Assembly (NCBI GenBank): GCA_963576735.1
Contig: OY755178.1
Location: forward strand, 8,618,001 to 8,682,000
Length of the DNA stretch: 64,000 nucleotides
Origin: Bedellia somnulentella
Taxonomy: Eukaryota > Arthropoda > Insecta > Lepidoptera > Bedelliidae
Direction of reading: 5' to 3'
In this document: piece after piece, positions 1 to 10,138 of the stretch
Position numbering within the stretch: position 1 is the stretch's first letter
How the letters are laid out: each line of letters begins with the position of its first letter
The notes under the pieces: model-generated
What the model was told of the DNA's origin: nothing
The model's input: the letters and a program-made list of their open reading frames with translations, nothing else
Databases searched by the model: none
Made by a program: the position numbers and the translations under genes

Positions 1-235
1 ATATCTTCGAAGGGGTTAGCTGAGGTACCAATACTTCTGAACATCACATGACTTTATCACCTGGTGTTCAGACTACCACCACGTTTTGCATGGACAGTGT
101 ACTCACGTGTTAGGGAGCAGGCCTATCGCCGTTTTGTATGAATACAATGTCACATGACTAAGTATAACTCAGCCATGTTGGTTTCCTCACGATGTTATCC
201 CTCACCGTTAACAACCATGATAAATTACCTGTGCA
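1..235 (-). mobile_element. SINE family A copy, cut by window edge
   Basis: Minus-orientation copy of the tRNA-derived SINE that I call family A. It shows the family's GGGGTTNGCNGAGGTAC block, the CATCACRTGACT palindromic block and the CCTCACCGTTAACAACCATG block in the usual order. The 3' tail lies outside the window and the tRNA-like head is absent. A short scrambled piece of the same family follows to about 326, just before the mariner insertion. Confidence 0.75.
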
Positions 236-332
236 CATCACGGCACATTATGTTATCTCATATTCAGAGAAAACTCATTTTACCTATTGTATTCACGTGA
301 CAAGCAAACCTATTGCCATTTGTTGAGATATA

Positions 333-1573
333 CGAGGGGCATGCCAAAAGAAGTTAGATACTCTTTTCTCATTTAATTGACATTGGTAAGCTATACACCA
401 TCTGGCTCTTTATTGACATATTTGAATATAGAACACACTTCTTTTATTTATTTTTTATTTGAATGAGCATCATTTTTCCGAGAATCTGGCGGGAGTTCAC
501 TTGCAGCAATGGAGCTCAGTCGACGTAATTTTCGCGCTATGATTTATTATGACTTTAAAAAAGGTTTAAAGCCTCAAGAATGTTTTGAACTTTTGGCTTC
601 CACTTTTGGTGAAAGTGCTTATTCCCGAGCAACAGTTTTCAATTGGTTTGCTGAATTTAAAAGAGGACGGGGATGTCTCGAAGATGAAGCGAAGAGAGGA
701 CGGCCGCCAACCGCGGTCACGCAAGAAAACGTTCGTGCAGTCGAAAAACTTTATTCGCGAAAACCGACGAATTACATATGTAGAGCTAGAGCGAGAACTA
801 GGAATTGGATCAGCAGCAATGCAAACCATAATTCACGACCACCTTTCTCTTCATAAACGTTGTTCGGGATGGGTGCCGCAAAAACTTACCGATGAGCAGA
901 AAGACCGTCGGGTGGATTGGTGCCTATTCATGATAGATAAATTCAACGGAGGCGAGAAAAAAAGCTTATATGATATACTGACTGGTGACGAAACATGGCT
1001 ATATAACTATGATCCCGAATCAAAGCGACAGACGACTGTATGGTGCTTTGAAGACGAGCCAACACACAGAAACAAATGGTCGCCTCGTTTTTCTGCAAAA
1101 CGGGTCATATTGCTACAGTTCTGCTAGAAAATGAAAGAACGGTGAACTCTGAATGGTATGTGACAGTTTGTGCTCCAACAGTAATGTCAGCTTGGTGAGA
1201 CAAGTGACCGAAGTCAGGAATCCGGCCCCTTCTCTGGCACCATGACAATGCGGCGCCGCACATGTCTGCCATATTACTAGACTTTTTCAACCCGAAAAAT
1301 GTGTCAATTCTCCCTCACCCGCCATATTCCCCAACCTACTTGTTTCCAAAAATCAAAGAAAAACTAAAGGGTATGAGGTTTGAAAGCAAAGAAGATGCGC
1401 TGGTTGCCTATAATTTCGAGATTTCTGAGGTATATAAGGTATTTTCCAATTGGTTCAGACGTATGGAAAAGTGTGTACGTGCTTAGGGTGAATACTTTTA
1501 AAATATCGATACTTGTAATAAAGAATAACTTTTATGATTTTTGAGTATCTAGTTTCTTTTGGCATGCCCCTCG
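333..1573 (+). mobile_element. mariner (Tc1/mariner) element, decayed, with TIRs and TA duplication
   Basis: A 1241-bp element bounded by 31-bp terminal inverted repeats (333-363 and 1543-1573; both begin CGAGGGGCATGCC read inward; 29 of 31 positions match) and flanked by TA at 331-332 and 1574-1575. This is the standard cut-and-paste signature of the mariner superfamily. It carries one transposase pseudogene. The ends are well preserved although the gene is dead, so the copy could still be mobilised in trans by a related transposase. Confidence 0.95.
509..1486 (+). pseudogene. mariner transposase pseudogene
   Basis: Start ATG at 509 gives MELSRRNFRAMI and a helix-turn-helix DNA-binding region (about residues 1-70, ending AVTQENVRAVEKL). 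The frame then shifts near 770 into a second frame (SKNFIRENRRITYVELEREL), which continues to TGDETW (first catalytic Asp, codon 987-989). It shifts again between about 1110 and 1240, where HHDNAAPH supplies the second Asp (codon 1244-1246). In the last segment PPYSP is followed by TYLFPKIKEKLKG: the usual D-L-A-P stretch carrying the third catalytic Asp is deleted near 1330. Mariner transposases are normally about 345 residues with a DD34D triad. With two frameshifts and no third Asp this copy is non-functional. Insects carry many such dead copies. Confidence 0.92.
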
Positions 1574-2344
1574 TATGTTTTAAGTTTAAGTCTTGCCATT
1601 TAGAAAATTACTCTATATATCTCTATATGTTACAAATAGTCCGCCCTGGAATTGCATGGGTGGTGTTATTTTGCATTTTAAGATTACTGGTAGCCCACGT
1701 TTAAATTGATTTATTCGTTCATGTTATTATTCATATCATATTCATGCGTTATATAGCGCGTTTGAATTAAAATCTGAATAGATCCACTTTCCATTGATGA
1801 AAGATTTTTTTTGAAATTGGTATAGTAGTTTCCGAGCCATTCATTACAAATAGACAAACAAATAGGCTCGAACTCTAAACTGACTATATTAGATTTCCTT
1901 TATGTATGAGTTTATTATTGTTTAATTTCCAAGGGTTTTAATAAAACCCATGGATCCCATTAAATACCAAAGTCTTTGTTGCAAAACCACAATCAATATA
2001 AAGACAAATTATTCAGTAACCACAGTGCTACCACACTGAAGCCACGCGCCGAGAATATTCAAATTATCTTTAACCACAATTGCAACGCTGACATCTAAGT
2101 AAGTTCGTGGTAAGTTCCCTCTAAAGCGTTCATCACGTCCGCTTCGCCAAGACGGTCCCGAATTTCAGCGTAGGTTAATTATAAACCCGACTTGTGTTTC
2201 CCGATACACTTTAATTATACGGGTAAGTGCCTCAGTACTATGCTATCATTATTCAATAGGTATATATTTAATGGGAAAAGTTTAATTGGAAGTGGTAATG
2301 AAACCCTTTGCTTCTGGAGCTCACTATAATGTGATCAATTTTAT
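1574..2344. other. no gene; decayed repeat remnant
   Basis: No convincing ORF. About 1790-1865 (AAATTGGTATAGTAGTTTCCGAGCCATTCA then an ACAAACAAAT-type stretch) resembles the 3' end of an RTE-type LINE common in insects, heavily decayed. The rest is AT-rich and unassigned. Confidence 0.4.
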
Positions 2345-2480
2345 TGCCAGGGACAGGTTCATTTAGTATGCATCGCCATTGGGGTGGGTTGAGACTATCG
2401 TTCGCCACTTTCTACGATCCTCCTGGCAAACCTATCGAGTTTCATCATTCATTCATCAATCTTTTCATAAGGCCCTTTTA
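2345..2480 (-). mobile_element. RTE-like LINE 3' end fragment (C-terminal codons)
   Basis: On the minus strand this reads as the decayed C-terminus of a LINE ORF: V-C-Q-E-D-R-R-K-W-R-T-I-V-S-T-H-P-N-G, with an in-frame stop just upstream. The same peptide block ends the fragments at 23.4 kb and 47.3 kb. C-termini of this style (VCQDR..KW...VSAYPNG) belong to RTE-clade reverse transcriptases as I know them from Lepidoptera. No RT motif is present here. Confidence 0.6.
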
Positions 2481-3213
2481 TTGTCGATACCTCGGACGCA
2501 TGCATTTTTGAGCACATCCTATAACTCATAATTTAAGTATCCTTTGTGATCGTCTTCTATTTACATTACCATCCACACTGGCTCAGTATATATCTTCCAC
2601 CAAAGATTTCTTTCAGTCATCCTCTCTTTTGACTTTTTTCAATTTTTGTATTCTAAATACTGTTCATTCTTAGCCTTGTTGCTATTAGCATCGAATGGAC
2701 GCCTTGTTACAAGTATCTACAAACAGACATACAGTATGAGATATTGTTTCAATAATAAAGTGATTATTGTGTGGATAAACTTCAACTACCTAGTTCAAAA
2801 GTATTATCTGTATGGAATACAACTGATGTGAAGTAATTTCTCTACAATTTAAAAATGAATTGAAATTTTGGTTTAAAACTATGTGAGAATCGGAAACTGT
2901 GTATGACAGTGCAATCTCCAGTGGGCGAGTGTGATTTGCATGACAAAACGTTGGACACGCGAATTCCTCGTAATTACAGGATTCTGCTTTGTCATGCAGG
3001 TCAGATCGTTAGGGTAGAACAACTTCATCTGCTGTACTATCTTTAGTGCATCTCGGTTTTTACTCCTTTTTGTATAATGACCCAATGCGTCTTCACTTGA
3101 TTGCTTTTTTGCCTTTGCTAAATATTTTTATTCAATGAGCAGTCATGGCGTCATATTGGAGTTTTTCTATTAACCTTTCAAAGTGGTTGTTCAAGTGAGA
3201 CTGTGTTATCCCT
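2481..3213. other. no gene seen
   Basis: AT-rich sequence without recognisable coding potential, RNA gene or repeat family. ORFs of 60-70 codons occur on both strands but look like chance. Confidence 0.4.
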
Positions 3214-3432
3214 ACTAATAATGTGAATGTAAATTTGTTTGTTACGCTTTCACGCAAAAACTAAGAAATGATCATCATGAAACTTTGTACACATATTCTT
3301 GGATGTATTAAATGCAACAAAGGCTACTTTTAATACCTCCAAGCTACATTTTTTATAAGATTCATCATCATCCACCAAGTGCATATCAATATTTTTTTGA
3401 TAGTATGAAGTCTGCCGGGTCAGCTAGTATAT
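3214..3432 (+). mobile_element. RTE-type repeat remnant
   Basis: Starts CTACTAATAATGTGAATG, passes through TTTGTTACGCTTTCACGC and AAACTTTGTACACATAT, and ends TCTGCCGGGTCAGCTAGTAT. This order of blocks is typical of the non-coding 3' end of RTE-type LINEs widespread in insects. It is decayed, with no ORF. Confidence 0.6.
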
Positions 3433-3696
3433 TTGCAAACAAGAACATTTGTGTAAAATTTGCGCTGACAAAACAGGATACAAAGAGGATTGTCTCTAAA
3501 TCATATATTTGAACAGCAGTCAGTCACAGATATTAGCCTACCATGACATCCCTACAAAAGCGCATTCAGATCTCAAACTACTTCTCATATTTTATTTTCA
3601 ATCGGATCAATTATACGGAGTAATGCATCTAGAGAAAAGTGTAGTTTTAATCAAAAATAACTAAGAACAGTAGTTTCACTTAAGTGATCAGAAATT

Positions 3697-3729
3697 GTTT
3701 CAAATTCAACTATAAGTTGAATTTGAAAC
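3697..3729. repeat. perfect 15-bp hairpin beside LINE 5' end
   Basis: GTTTCAAATTCAACT and its exact complement AGTTGAATTTGAAAC are separated by ATA. A 12-nt T run and then the apparent 5' end of the LINE (about 3743) follow. It may be a property of the insertion site or an accident. Confidence 0.8.
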
Positions 3730-4091
3730 TTTTTTTTTTTTTCGACCGGCGAAAGTTACACGACGTGTTTACCTCTCTGTTTAGATATTCTAAATAAAAT
3801 ACTTGCTGCACGAATTGGAGTGAAAAACTATAACTATTCTAACTGGCATATATCGATGCAATTGTGTTAGTGTTTGTGAGACCTAATACAACAGTGGGAA
3901 GCAGTAAAGTGAAATAAACGGATTGCAGTTCGTAACAGTCAAACTAAGATTCAAGACTACCCTACATATTTAATAATCGGGTTGATTGTTGTGTTGTTAT
4001 TGCTTTTGAAATACGTTAATTTCGTGATTATTCAATCTAACTGCGAATAACTAACATTATTACTTTGATTGTAATAAAGTAAACTGAAAAA

Positions 4092-5048
4092 ATGACACAA
4101 TGCAAGGCATGCAATAAAAAAACATCACGGACGGACAACATAATATGCACTAATTGTAAGAAATACTACCACCGTGAATGTGTGAATGTGCAGACAGGGG
4201 TATCAATTCCTAATTCATGGAAGTGCCCGGAATGCACGTGCAATAAGCCTCGGGACAATAGAGCGGACACCCCCGTAAAAGGGGTTGTTATATACAATTC
4301 ACCACCAAAAATGGATGATGAACCGACTGTTTCGTTATGTTCGGAATTACGTTTCATCAGAAATGAGCTCAAATTGATGCGTAGTGAAATTTCTAACTTC
4401 CGGCAAGAGTTATTGGATATGCGAACTACTATATCCGAGCACGACAAAAAGTTCATCACACTCGAACAACGAATGGATGAAATGGAAAAGAAAGCTTCTC
4501 TGTCACAAGGAGTGGGGAGTCTAGAAGGTACTGTGCGACATCTGCAGGAACAACTAAACGAACGTGACCAGGACCTACTTGGAAATGATGTACAGCTGTC
4601 AAATGTTACGGAGGTAAAGGGAGAAAATGTAAACCATATTGTCACCACAATTGGTAGCAAACTTGGTATTCTACTGGACGAACGGGATGTGGTGAGTGCT
4701 GAGCGGATGGGAGCACGGCGTCATGAAGATGGGAGGCCGCGGGTCATTGTGGTACGACTAGCTCGGCGCACGGTACGGGACGAGCTGCTGCGGGCGGCGC
4801 GGGTCCGGAGAGGGGCCACCACCGCCGACACCGGGATCGCCGGGGAGCCGCGCCCCTTTTATAGTAATGAGAGACTCACCCGCCACAATCGACAGCTCTT
4901 CCAACGGACACGCGAGCGAGCCCGGGACGCGGGATGGAAATATGTGTGGACCAAAGATGGACGTATTCTAACCCGAAAAGGAGATGGAACTCCTTACCGA
5001 CGGGTTCGTTGTGATGGAGACCTTGTCGATATTTTTCAAAGCGAATAA
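4092..5048 (+). CDS. LINE ORF1: PHD finger, coiled coil, FP-like C-terminus
   Basis: 318 residues. Residues 5-49 form a C4HC3 PHD-type zinc finger (CKAC, CTNC, YYHREC, WKCPEC). Residues ~75-170 are heptad-rich and strongly charged (RFIRNELKLMRSE, TLEQRMDEMEK, VRHLQEQL), predicting a coiled coil for ORF1 oligomerisation. Residues ~175-250 look like the RNA-binding core of LINE ORF1 proteins. The C-terminus (~255-310; FYSNERLTRHN, GWKYVWTKDGRILTRK) matches the pattern of the domain known as Baculo_FP, first named from the baculovirus FP25 protein and also present in insect LINE ORF1s. The expected role is RNA binding and formation of the retrotransposition RNP. Codons ~190-260 are very GC-rich (about 4690-4860) within an AT-rich element. 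Start chosen at the first ATG, which precedes the zinc finger by three residues. Confidence 0.85.
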   Translation: MTQCKACNKKTSRTDNIICTNCKKYYHRECVNVQTGVSIPNSWKCPECTCNKPRDNRADTPVKGVVIYNSPPKMDDEPTVSLCSELRFIRNELKLMRSEISNFRQELLDMRTTISEHDKKFITLEQRMDEMEKKASLSQGVGSLEGTVRHLQEQLNERDQDLLGNDVQLSNVTEVKGENVNHIVTTIGSKLGILLDERDVVSAERMGARRHEDGRPRVIVVRLARRTVRDELLRAARVRRGATTADTGIAGEPRPFYSNERLTRHNRQLFQRTRERARDAGWKYVWTKDGRILTRKGDGTPYRRVRCDGDLVDIFQSE

Positions 5049-5449
5049 GTTTGTAAATCGTGTTTTATTATTTTATTTTGGCATAGTATATATTTTTCCA
5101 TTTTTAACTACCTTTTATTATCATCCAAATAATCTCACGGCATTAGTTTGCGTTTGGGTAGGCAGAGACATTTGTAAATGTAACAATGCTAAAGTTAAAA
5201 TTATTAATTGTGTTTGTTCTTGTTATGTTTTCGGCCTCTATGTTTTTATTTTCCTGTTGAAATGTTTTTATTTGTGTTTTTATCATGTAATAGTTAATGT
5301 AAAGTTTAAAGTCAATTCAACCTTTCAGATCGGAGAGACAAATGGTATTTTTGTGCTTATAATGTTATTGATTTCTAATTGTGTAAATATATGTATTTTT
5401 ATATACTGTATGTATTTATTATTGGGTACAAATATAATAATATTTAGCA

Positions 5450-7856
5450 ATGGTTAGGAACAGTTTTTTCAATGTTAGTTTACATAACGTGGGTTCGCTT
5501 GGTACGGGTCACGACGAATTGATCGCCATGATAAGCAGTGTGGAATCTGATATTGTTGCTATCAATGAGACGTGGCTTCGTGAAGGTGAGGAGGGTCGCG
5601 CTCCCACTGTGCCCGGTTACCGTCTGCGGCACGTACCGCGGCCAGCCGCCCTGCGCTCGCGCGGGGGCGGGGTCGGCTTCTACGTGCGGCAGGGGGTGAG
5701 CGCGCGCGTGTGTGCGCATCCTCCCGCTGAGTCGGTTGAGCAAATGTGGCTTAAGTTGTGCGTGGGCGGGAAACGTATCGTAGTCGGTACGGCTTATCGT
5801 CCACAGTGGGTTAATGCAGATAAATTTTTCGACGCGCTCACAGACAGTGTGACTTCTATGACAAACTATGACCGACTGATACTTCTAGGCGACTTTAATA
5901 TAAATTACATAGACATAACTGACCATAACTATAAACGCTTGAACCAGTTTCTAACTAGTTTAAATTTAAACCAAGTCATTCGGGAAGCCACTCATTTCAC
6001 AGATAATAGTGAGACAGCTATTGACTTAGTGTGTACAGACGGTACTGTTAATAGTGTCGATGTTAATTACATACCTGACCTTGGAAGGCACGCATTCATA
6101 ACAATACAATTAAATATTAAAAAAAAGAAATCACCCCCCAAGAAAGTTACGTACAGACCTTTTAACGACATGAACTTGACCGAATTTACCGCAGATCTCA
6201 ATACTACTGACTGGGAAAAGGTGACTACTTTAGATACTATAAATGACATGGTGCAAATGTTCAACCACTTGATGATAAAACTTTTTGACAATCACGCCCC
6301 AGAAAAAACTATTATTGTAAGAGATAGGCCTAAACCATGGTTTACCCCTAATTTGAAGCTTATGATGCGGCTAAGGGATGAATCTTTTCAACGATTTAAA
6401 CGCACAAAACAAAGCTCACATAAGTTATATTACAAAGAGCTGAAACATTTAGTAATTGAGGCTATGGTAAGTGAAAAAAAGGCCTATTTTGACCAATATA
6501 TTAACAAAACTAAGGACTCCAAAACATTATGGAAAAATTTAAAACGGACTATACTGACTGACAAAGAATTTACCAGCTTACCTCCCCAATTTAAAGACCC
6601 CAATAGTTTAAACCATCACTTTTTGAATGTTCCCGGCAACAACGTTGTCACATTATCTCATTTAACGTACTTTGAGTTTAATCGATATGGATCCTCGACA
6701 TTTACCCTTAAAACAGTTACGTCATCGGATGTTTTCAAAACACTTACTAGAATTAAGACTAAAGCAAAGGGCACCGATCTCATATCTATTGACATGCTAC
6801 TTTTAACTATGCCGCGAACTCTTGAAGTACTGACAGTTATAGTTAATAAGAGCATTGAGACAAATACTTTCCCGAGTGACTGGAAAACCGCTCAAGTAAC
6901 CCCAATACCTAAAATCCCAAATCCCGTAAACCAATCTGATCTTAGACCCATCAGTATCCTTCCCTGTGCATCAAAGATAGTGGAAGGGATAGTACGCGAT
7001 CAGCTTTCGGAATATCTGGAAAATAACAACATTCTACCCGAGCGCCAATCTGGTTTTCGAAAAGGTCGATCTACTACTACTGCCTTACTTGAAGTTGTGG
7101 ATGATATACTTGCAGCACGAGACGTTGGCTATGCGACCATACTTGTTCTCTTAGACTTTTCCAGGGCTTTCGATTGCTTGAGTATTCCTCTTCTACTATC
7201 TAAGATGACGTATTACGGATTTGATATTAATACAGTGAAGTGGTTCGCTAGTTATTTGTCTGGTCGGGGCCAAATTGTCGGTTTGCGTTCGGACGGAAGA
7301 GGTACACTGTGGTCTTCTTTTAGTCAACTCTCTAGAGGAGTACCGCAGGGATCTATCCTAGGTCCACTATTGTTTATTCTTTATTCTGCAGACATTATAA
7401 CCTGTTTAGACAAAGAAGGACACCACATGTACGCTGATGACTTACAAATTTACACACCGGTTTTACCATCTCTTCCTAGTACGTCTATCATAAATAATCA
7501 GCTGGACCGGATAGCGCAATGGGCAAATAACAACTGTCTTGTACTCAACCCAAACAAGTCCAAATACATGGTGTTAGGAACGAAGTATCAAATCCGTAAT
7601 ACAGTTAACGCCTTGGCTGACAACAATATATCCATCATGGGTAGACCAATAAAAAGAGTGGAAGAAGCAATGAATCTTGGTTTGCTTATGGACGGGGAGC
7701 TTAGGTTCGAAAACCACGTCCAAAAAGTTGTGAGTAATTGCTTCTATCGACTCAAAATTCTATACAATATTCGTGATTACCTTAGTGAGAATTTGCGTAT
7801 TCAGCTGTGTGAATCATTGATATTGTCTAGACTTAACTATTGTGATGCTGTTTATG
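5450..7856 (+). pseudogene. LINE ORF2, N-terminal part (endonuclease and reverse transcriptase)
   Basis: Apurinic-type endonuclease at residues ~1-230: LHNVGSL and INETWL supply the active-site Asn and Glu, GDFNINY the Asp, and a LGRHAFI segment stands where SDH is usual. Reverse transcriptase at ~480-720: DLRPISILP, SGFRKGRSTTTAL, LLDFSRAFDC, GVPQGSILGPLLF and the catalytic YADD at about residue 660. The frame is open until the hAT element enters within DAVY (8-bp duplication 7849-7856), after which 20 foreign codons precede a stop at 7913-7915. Truncation after the RT removes the C-terminal domain. The endonuclease segment at 5590-5720 is GC-rich, unlike the AT-rich RT part. A Met start is present here, unlike the LINE at 39-43.6 kb. 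Confidence 0.9.
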
Positions 7857-8828
7857 CAGGGCCGCGCCGCCCTTGTGTGCGAAGTGTGCGGCGCACACAG
7901 GCGCCAGGACTATAGGGGCGCCGCGCCCGCGCCACCTAAATTATTTTTGTTACCTACCTACCTTGTTACCTAAAAGATTTAGAAGTAAGTAGGTAGAATA
8001 GGCCCAACATACGCCTTGTAAACAACAAAACATCTATTGCGCTCATTGAACAAGTCTCTCAATATTTAATGTTTATTATTATTCACGTTTAAGGTTTCAT
8101 TTTACGCTTAGGGTTTTATTTTACATTACTTATGAGCTCAAAGTTAAAACGGCGGCAGTTCTTTTGAGCCGAAGAGGCGTCGAGTTTGATTAGTATGTAT
8201 TAGTTTAGTGAGTTCGTGTTGTGTACGCAACCCGATGCGATGCGTGCGATATAATGAACGAGAAAGCCAAGACAAAACAAAATAATTGAACAATCATTTG
8301 ATTGCAATTGTATGAAGGTTGATTTTTTATAATAAATAGTTAAGAAAGATTTGGTCTGGTTACGAGAATCTTATCAGGAAAAGAAAACAAGAAGAAGAAC
8401 GTAATAAAAATGCAAATAAAATTAGTAAATAGTTTACGGCACAATCATTCATTTGGACACCATCATAAGAGACAGAAACCAGTCAGGTCATCGATGAAAG
8501 TGTTATTAAATATGATTAAAAAACGTTTCAAGTAGTGGTTGGTATGAATTTTTATGTAATTTCCTACACAAATATATATAAGTTCTGTTTAAGATATAAA
8601 ACAAAAAACTAATTTTGAATAGAAAAAAAAAGCTTTTTCCCGGCTGTTTTAGAGACTATGTGGAAGGAACAGACATTAATTAATGATATTTTATTTTATG
8701 TACTTTTTACCAAATGCTTACACCGTTATACCCTTAAGCATTTAGTTAAAGCTGTGATTTAAATATTACAAATTTATTACAGTCAAAATTTACAATTAAA
8801 AATATTCATTAAGTCTAAAATCGTTAAA

Positions 8829-9151
8829 AAACCGGCCAAGTGCGAGTCGGCTCACGCACGAAGGGTTCCGCACTACCATCTATAATAGAAAATTACGTTT
8901 TTGTATGGGAGCCTTCCTTTGCTATTTACTTTACTGTTATTAAATTATTTAAGGTGATATACAAGTAAATATTCTGTAAAAAAATTTAGCGTCTACTTAT
9001 TAACGTTTTTAAAATTGAGCAATAAAATACAATAAAAACACGATTATTCTATGAAATGTTTCACGTTTTATGAGATACAGCCTGGAGACAGTCAGACAGA
9101 TAAACAGCAAAGTCTTAGTAATTGGGTCCCGTTTTACCTTTTGGTAGGGAA
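8829..9151 (+). mobile_element. lepidopteran CCGGCCAAGTGCGAGTCGG repeat, 5' segment
   Basis: Begins AACCGGCCAAGTGCGAGTCG, continues CACGCACGAAGGGTTCCGCA and GTATGGGAGCC, and near its end has TGAGATACAGCCTGGAGACA followed by GGGTCCCGTTTTACC. I recognise this block order from many moth and butterfly sequences. It lies inside the hAT element and is split by a 478-bp insertion; its last bases (GGGAACCCTAAAAAG) resume at 9630-9654. Confidence 0.75.
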
Positions 9152-9224
9152 TTTAAATCTTTTTTTTGTTCATGAAAACCTCATGTGGGGATTATTACTA
9201 ATAAATAAAGGAAAGAAAAACTTC

Positions 9225-9300
9225 GACACAGGCGGGAATCGAACCCGCGACCTCGGGTATACGCCCCGACGCTCTGCCGACTGAGACACTGTCACGGTTC
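9225..9300 (-). repeat. tRNA-like SINE head, copy 1
   Basis: Read on the minus strand it has a D-arm-like CTCAGTCGGCAGAGC (A box), an anticodon stem TCGGG/CCCGA and a perfect T arm GCGGG-TTCGATT-CCCGC (B box). The nominal anticodon would be GTA, but position 33 is C rather than U and the acceptor is imperfect, so I call it a tRNA-derived head, not a tRNA gene. Confidence 0.75.
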
Positions 9301-9528
9301 TTTATTTATTATTTATTTGTAATAATCCCCACATGAGGTTTTCATGAACAAATAAAAGATTTAAATTATGTGATAGTTAGGCGTTTTCAACATTTGCATT
9401 CTATCTGAAAAGGTAGACAAGTGGCCTTCCAAATTAGTTGAAATTCGGAGGTAGTAAACGCAAACACTACTTAAACGTGTAAAAAGAAATAAAGGATAGA
9501 AGAAATTCGCACTGGCAGCCAATTGACA

Positions 9529-9600
9529 CGGTGGCTCAGTTGGCAGAGCGTCGGGGCGTATACCCGAGGTCGCGGATTCGATTCCCGCCTGTGTCGAAGT
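9529..9600 (+). repeat. tRNA-like SINE head, copy 2
   Basis: GACACGG...CTGTGTC forms a 7-bp acceptor-like stem around GGCTCAGTTGGCAGAGC (A box) and GATTCGATTCC (B box). It is the same unit as the one at 9225-9300 but inverted. Position 33 is C and one T-stem pair is lost, so it is a SINE head rather than a functional tRNA. Confidence 0.75.
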
Positions 9601-9705
9601 TTTTCTTTCCTTTATTTATTCTTTATTTATTTTGGTAGGGAACCCTAAAAAGAGGCGCTTCAGAGGTTCCGCACACAGGCGCTGCCTGGGGTCGGCGCGG
9701 CCCTG

Positions 9706-10138
9706 TGTTTATGGTGGGTGTATTCTTGGCCAGTCTAAAAGGTTACTCCAACGTGTACAAAACGCATGCGCACGTTTCTGCTTCAAAATTCCCCCTAGAT
9801 CCCATATCACTCCGTATTTGAATGCCGCAAACTTACTTAACACCACAGCTCGAAGGCAATTACACCTTGCAAGCTTGTTGTTTGATGTCATTAAAAAGGA
9901 AACACCAGATTATTTATATAAAAAGATTAAATGGTCAAACCAACCAAGATTTTATAAAATAAGGGCGCATATTCCTGCTCACAGAAGTACAGCTTTTAGG
10001 GGTAGTTTTAGGTTTGCGGCATCAAAGTGCTGGAATGATCTTCCTCCCCCAGTCCGAGATGCAGGCAGTAAGTTTACTTTTGGACGCAAGTTTAGGAGTT
10101 ATTTACTAAACTTGCAAAGAGACACGACGAGAAACTAA
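9706..10138 (+). pseudogene. LINE ORF2, C-terminal part after the hAT insertion
   Basis: The frame resumes with GGCILGQSKRLLQRVQNA immediately after the hAT and its duplication, and runs to a stop at 10136-10138. The segment QNACARFCF...RRQLHLASLLFDV...RGSFRFAASKCWNDLPPPVR is the usual post-RT domain of CR1/Jockey-type ORF2 proteins (the CWNDLPPxVR block is diagnostic). It has no start of its own and cannot be expressed as part of ORF2 while the hAT is in place. Confidence 0.88.

Larger units (their letters stand above)
9152..9629. mobile_element. inverted tRNA-derived retroposon insertion
   Basis: Bounded by a 13-bp duplication TTTTGGTAGGGAA (9139-9151 and 9630-9642), so it is a target-primed insertion into the surrounding repeat. 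Inside are two tRNA-like heads in opposite orientation (9225-9300 minus; 9529-9600 plus). Two complementary arms carry AATCCCCACATGAGG and its complement (about 9152-9215 and 9301-9367), giving a fold-back structure. It looks like a tRNA-derived SINE that integrated together with an inverted second copy. Confidence 0.75.
7857..9705. mobile_element. hAT-superfamily non-autonomous element
   Basis: Terminal inverted repeats CAGGGCCGCGCCG(C/A)CC (7857-7872 and 9690-9705; 15 of 16 match) and an 8-bp target duplication TGTTTATG (7849-7856 and 9706-9713). The 8-bp duplication and CAGGG ends are the hAT signature. Removing the element and one duplication restores the LINE reading frame, so the boundaries are firm. 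Subterminal GC-rich repeats (GTGTGCG...CGCACAC near 7875-7900 and 9670) may bind transposase. No transposase ORF is present. The interior contains an RTE-like repeat and a nested tRNA-derived insertion. Confidence 0.93.

Noticed and set aside
4984..5457. 157-codon hydrophobic ORF between LINE ORF1 and ORF2, whose TAG overlaps the ORF2 ATG
   Set aside because: The T-rich spacer naturally gives a Phe/Tyr/Ile/Val-rich frame and there are no recognisable motifs. The overlap (ATGGTTAG) is suggestive of reinitiation, but ORF1 itself ends 400 bp earlier in another frame. It would be worth reviving only if conserved in other copies.
9225..9300. Functional tRNA-Tyr gene (nominal anticodon GTA)
   Set aside because: Position 33 is C instead of U, and it is part of an inverted pair inside one insertion with a shared target duplication; a SINE head fits better.
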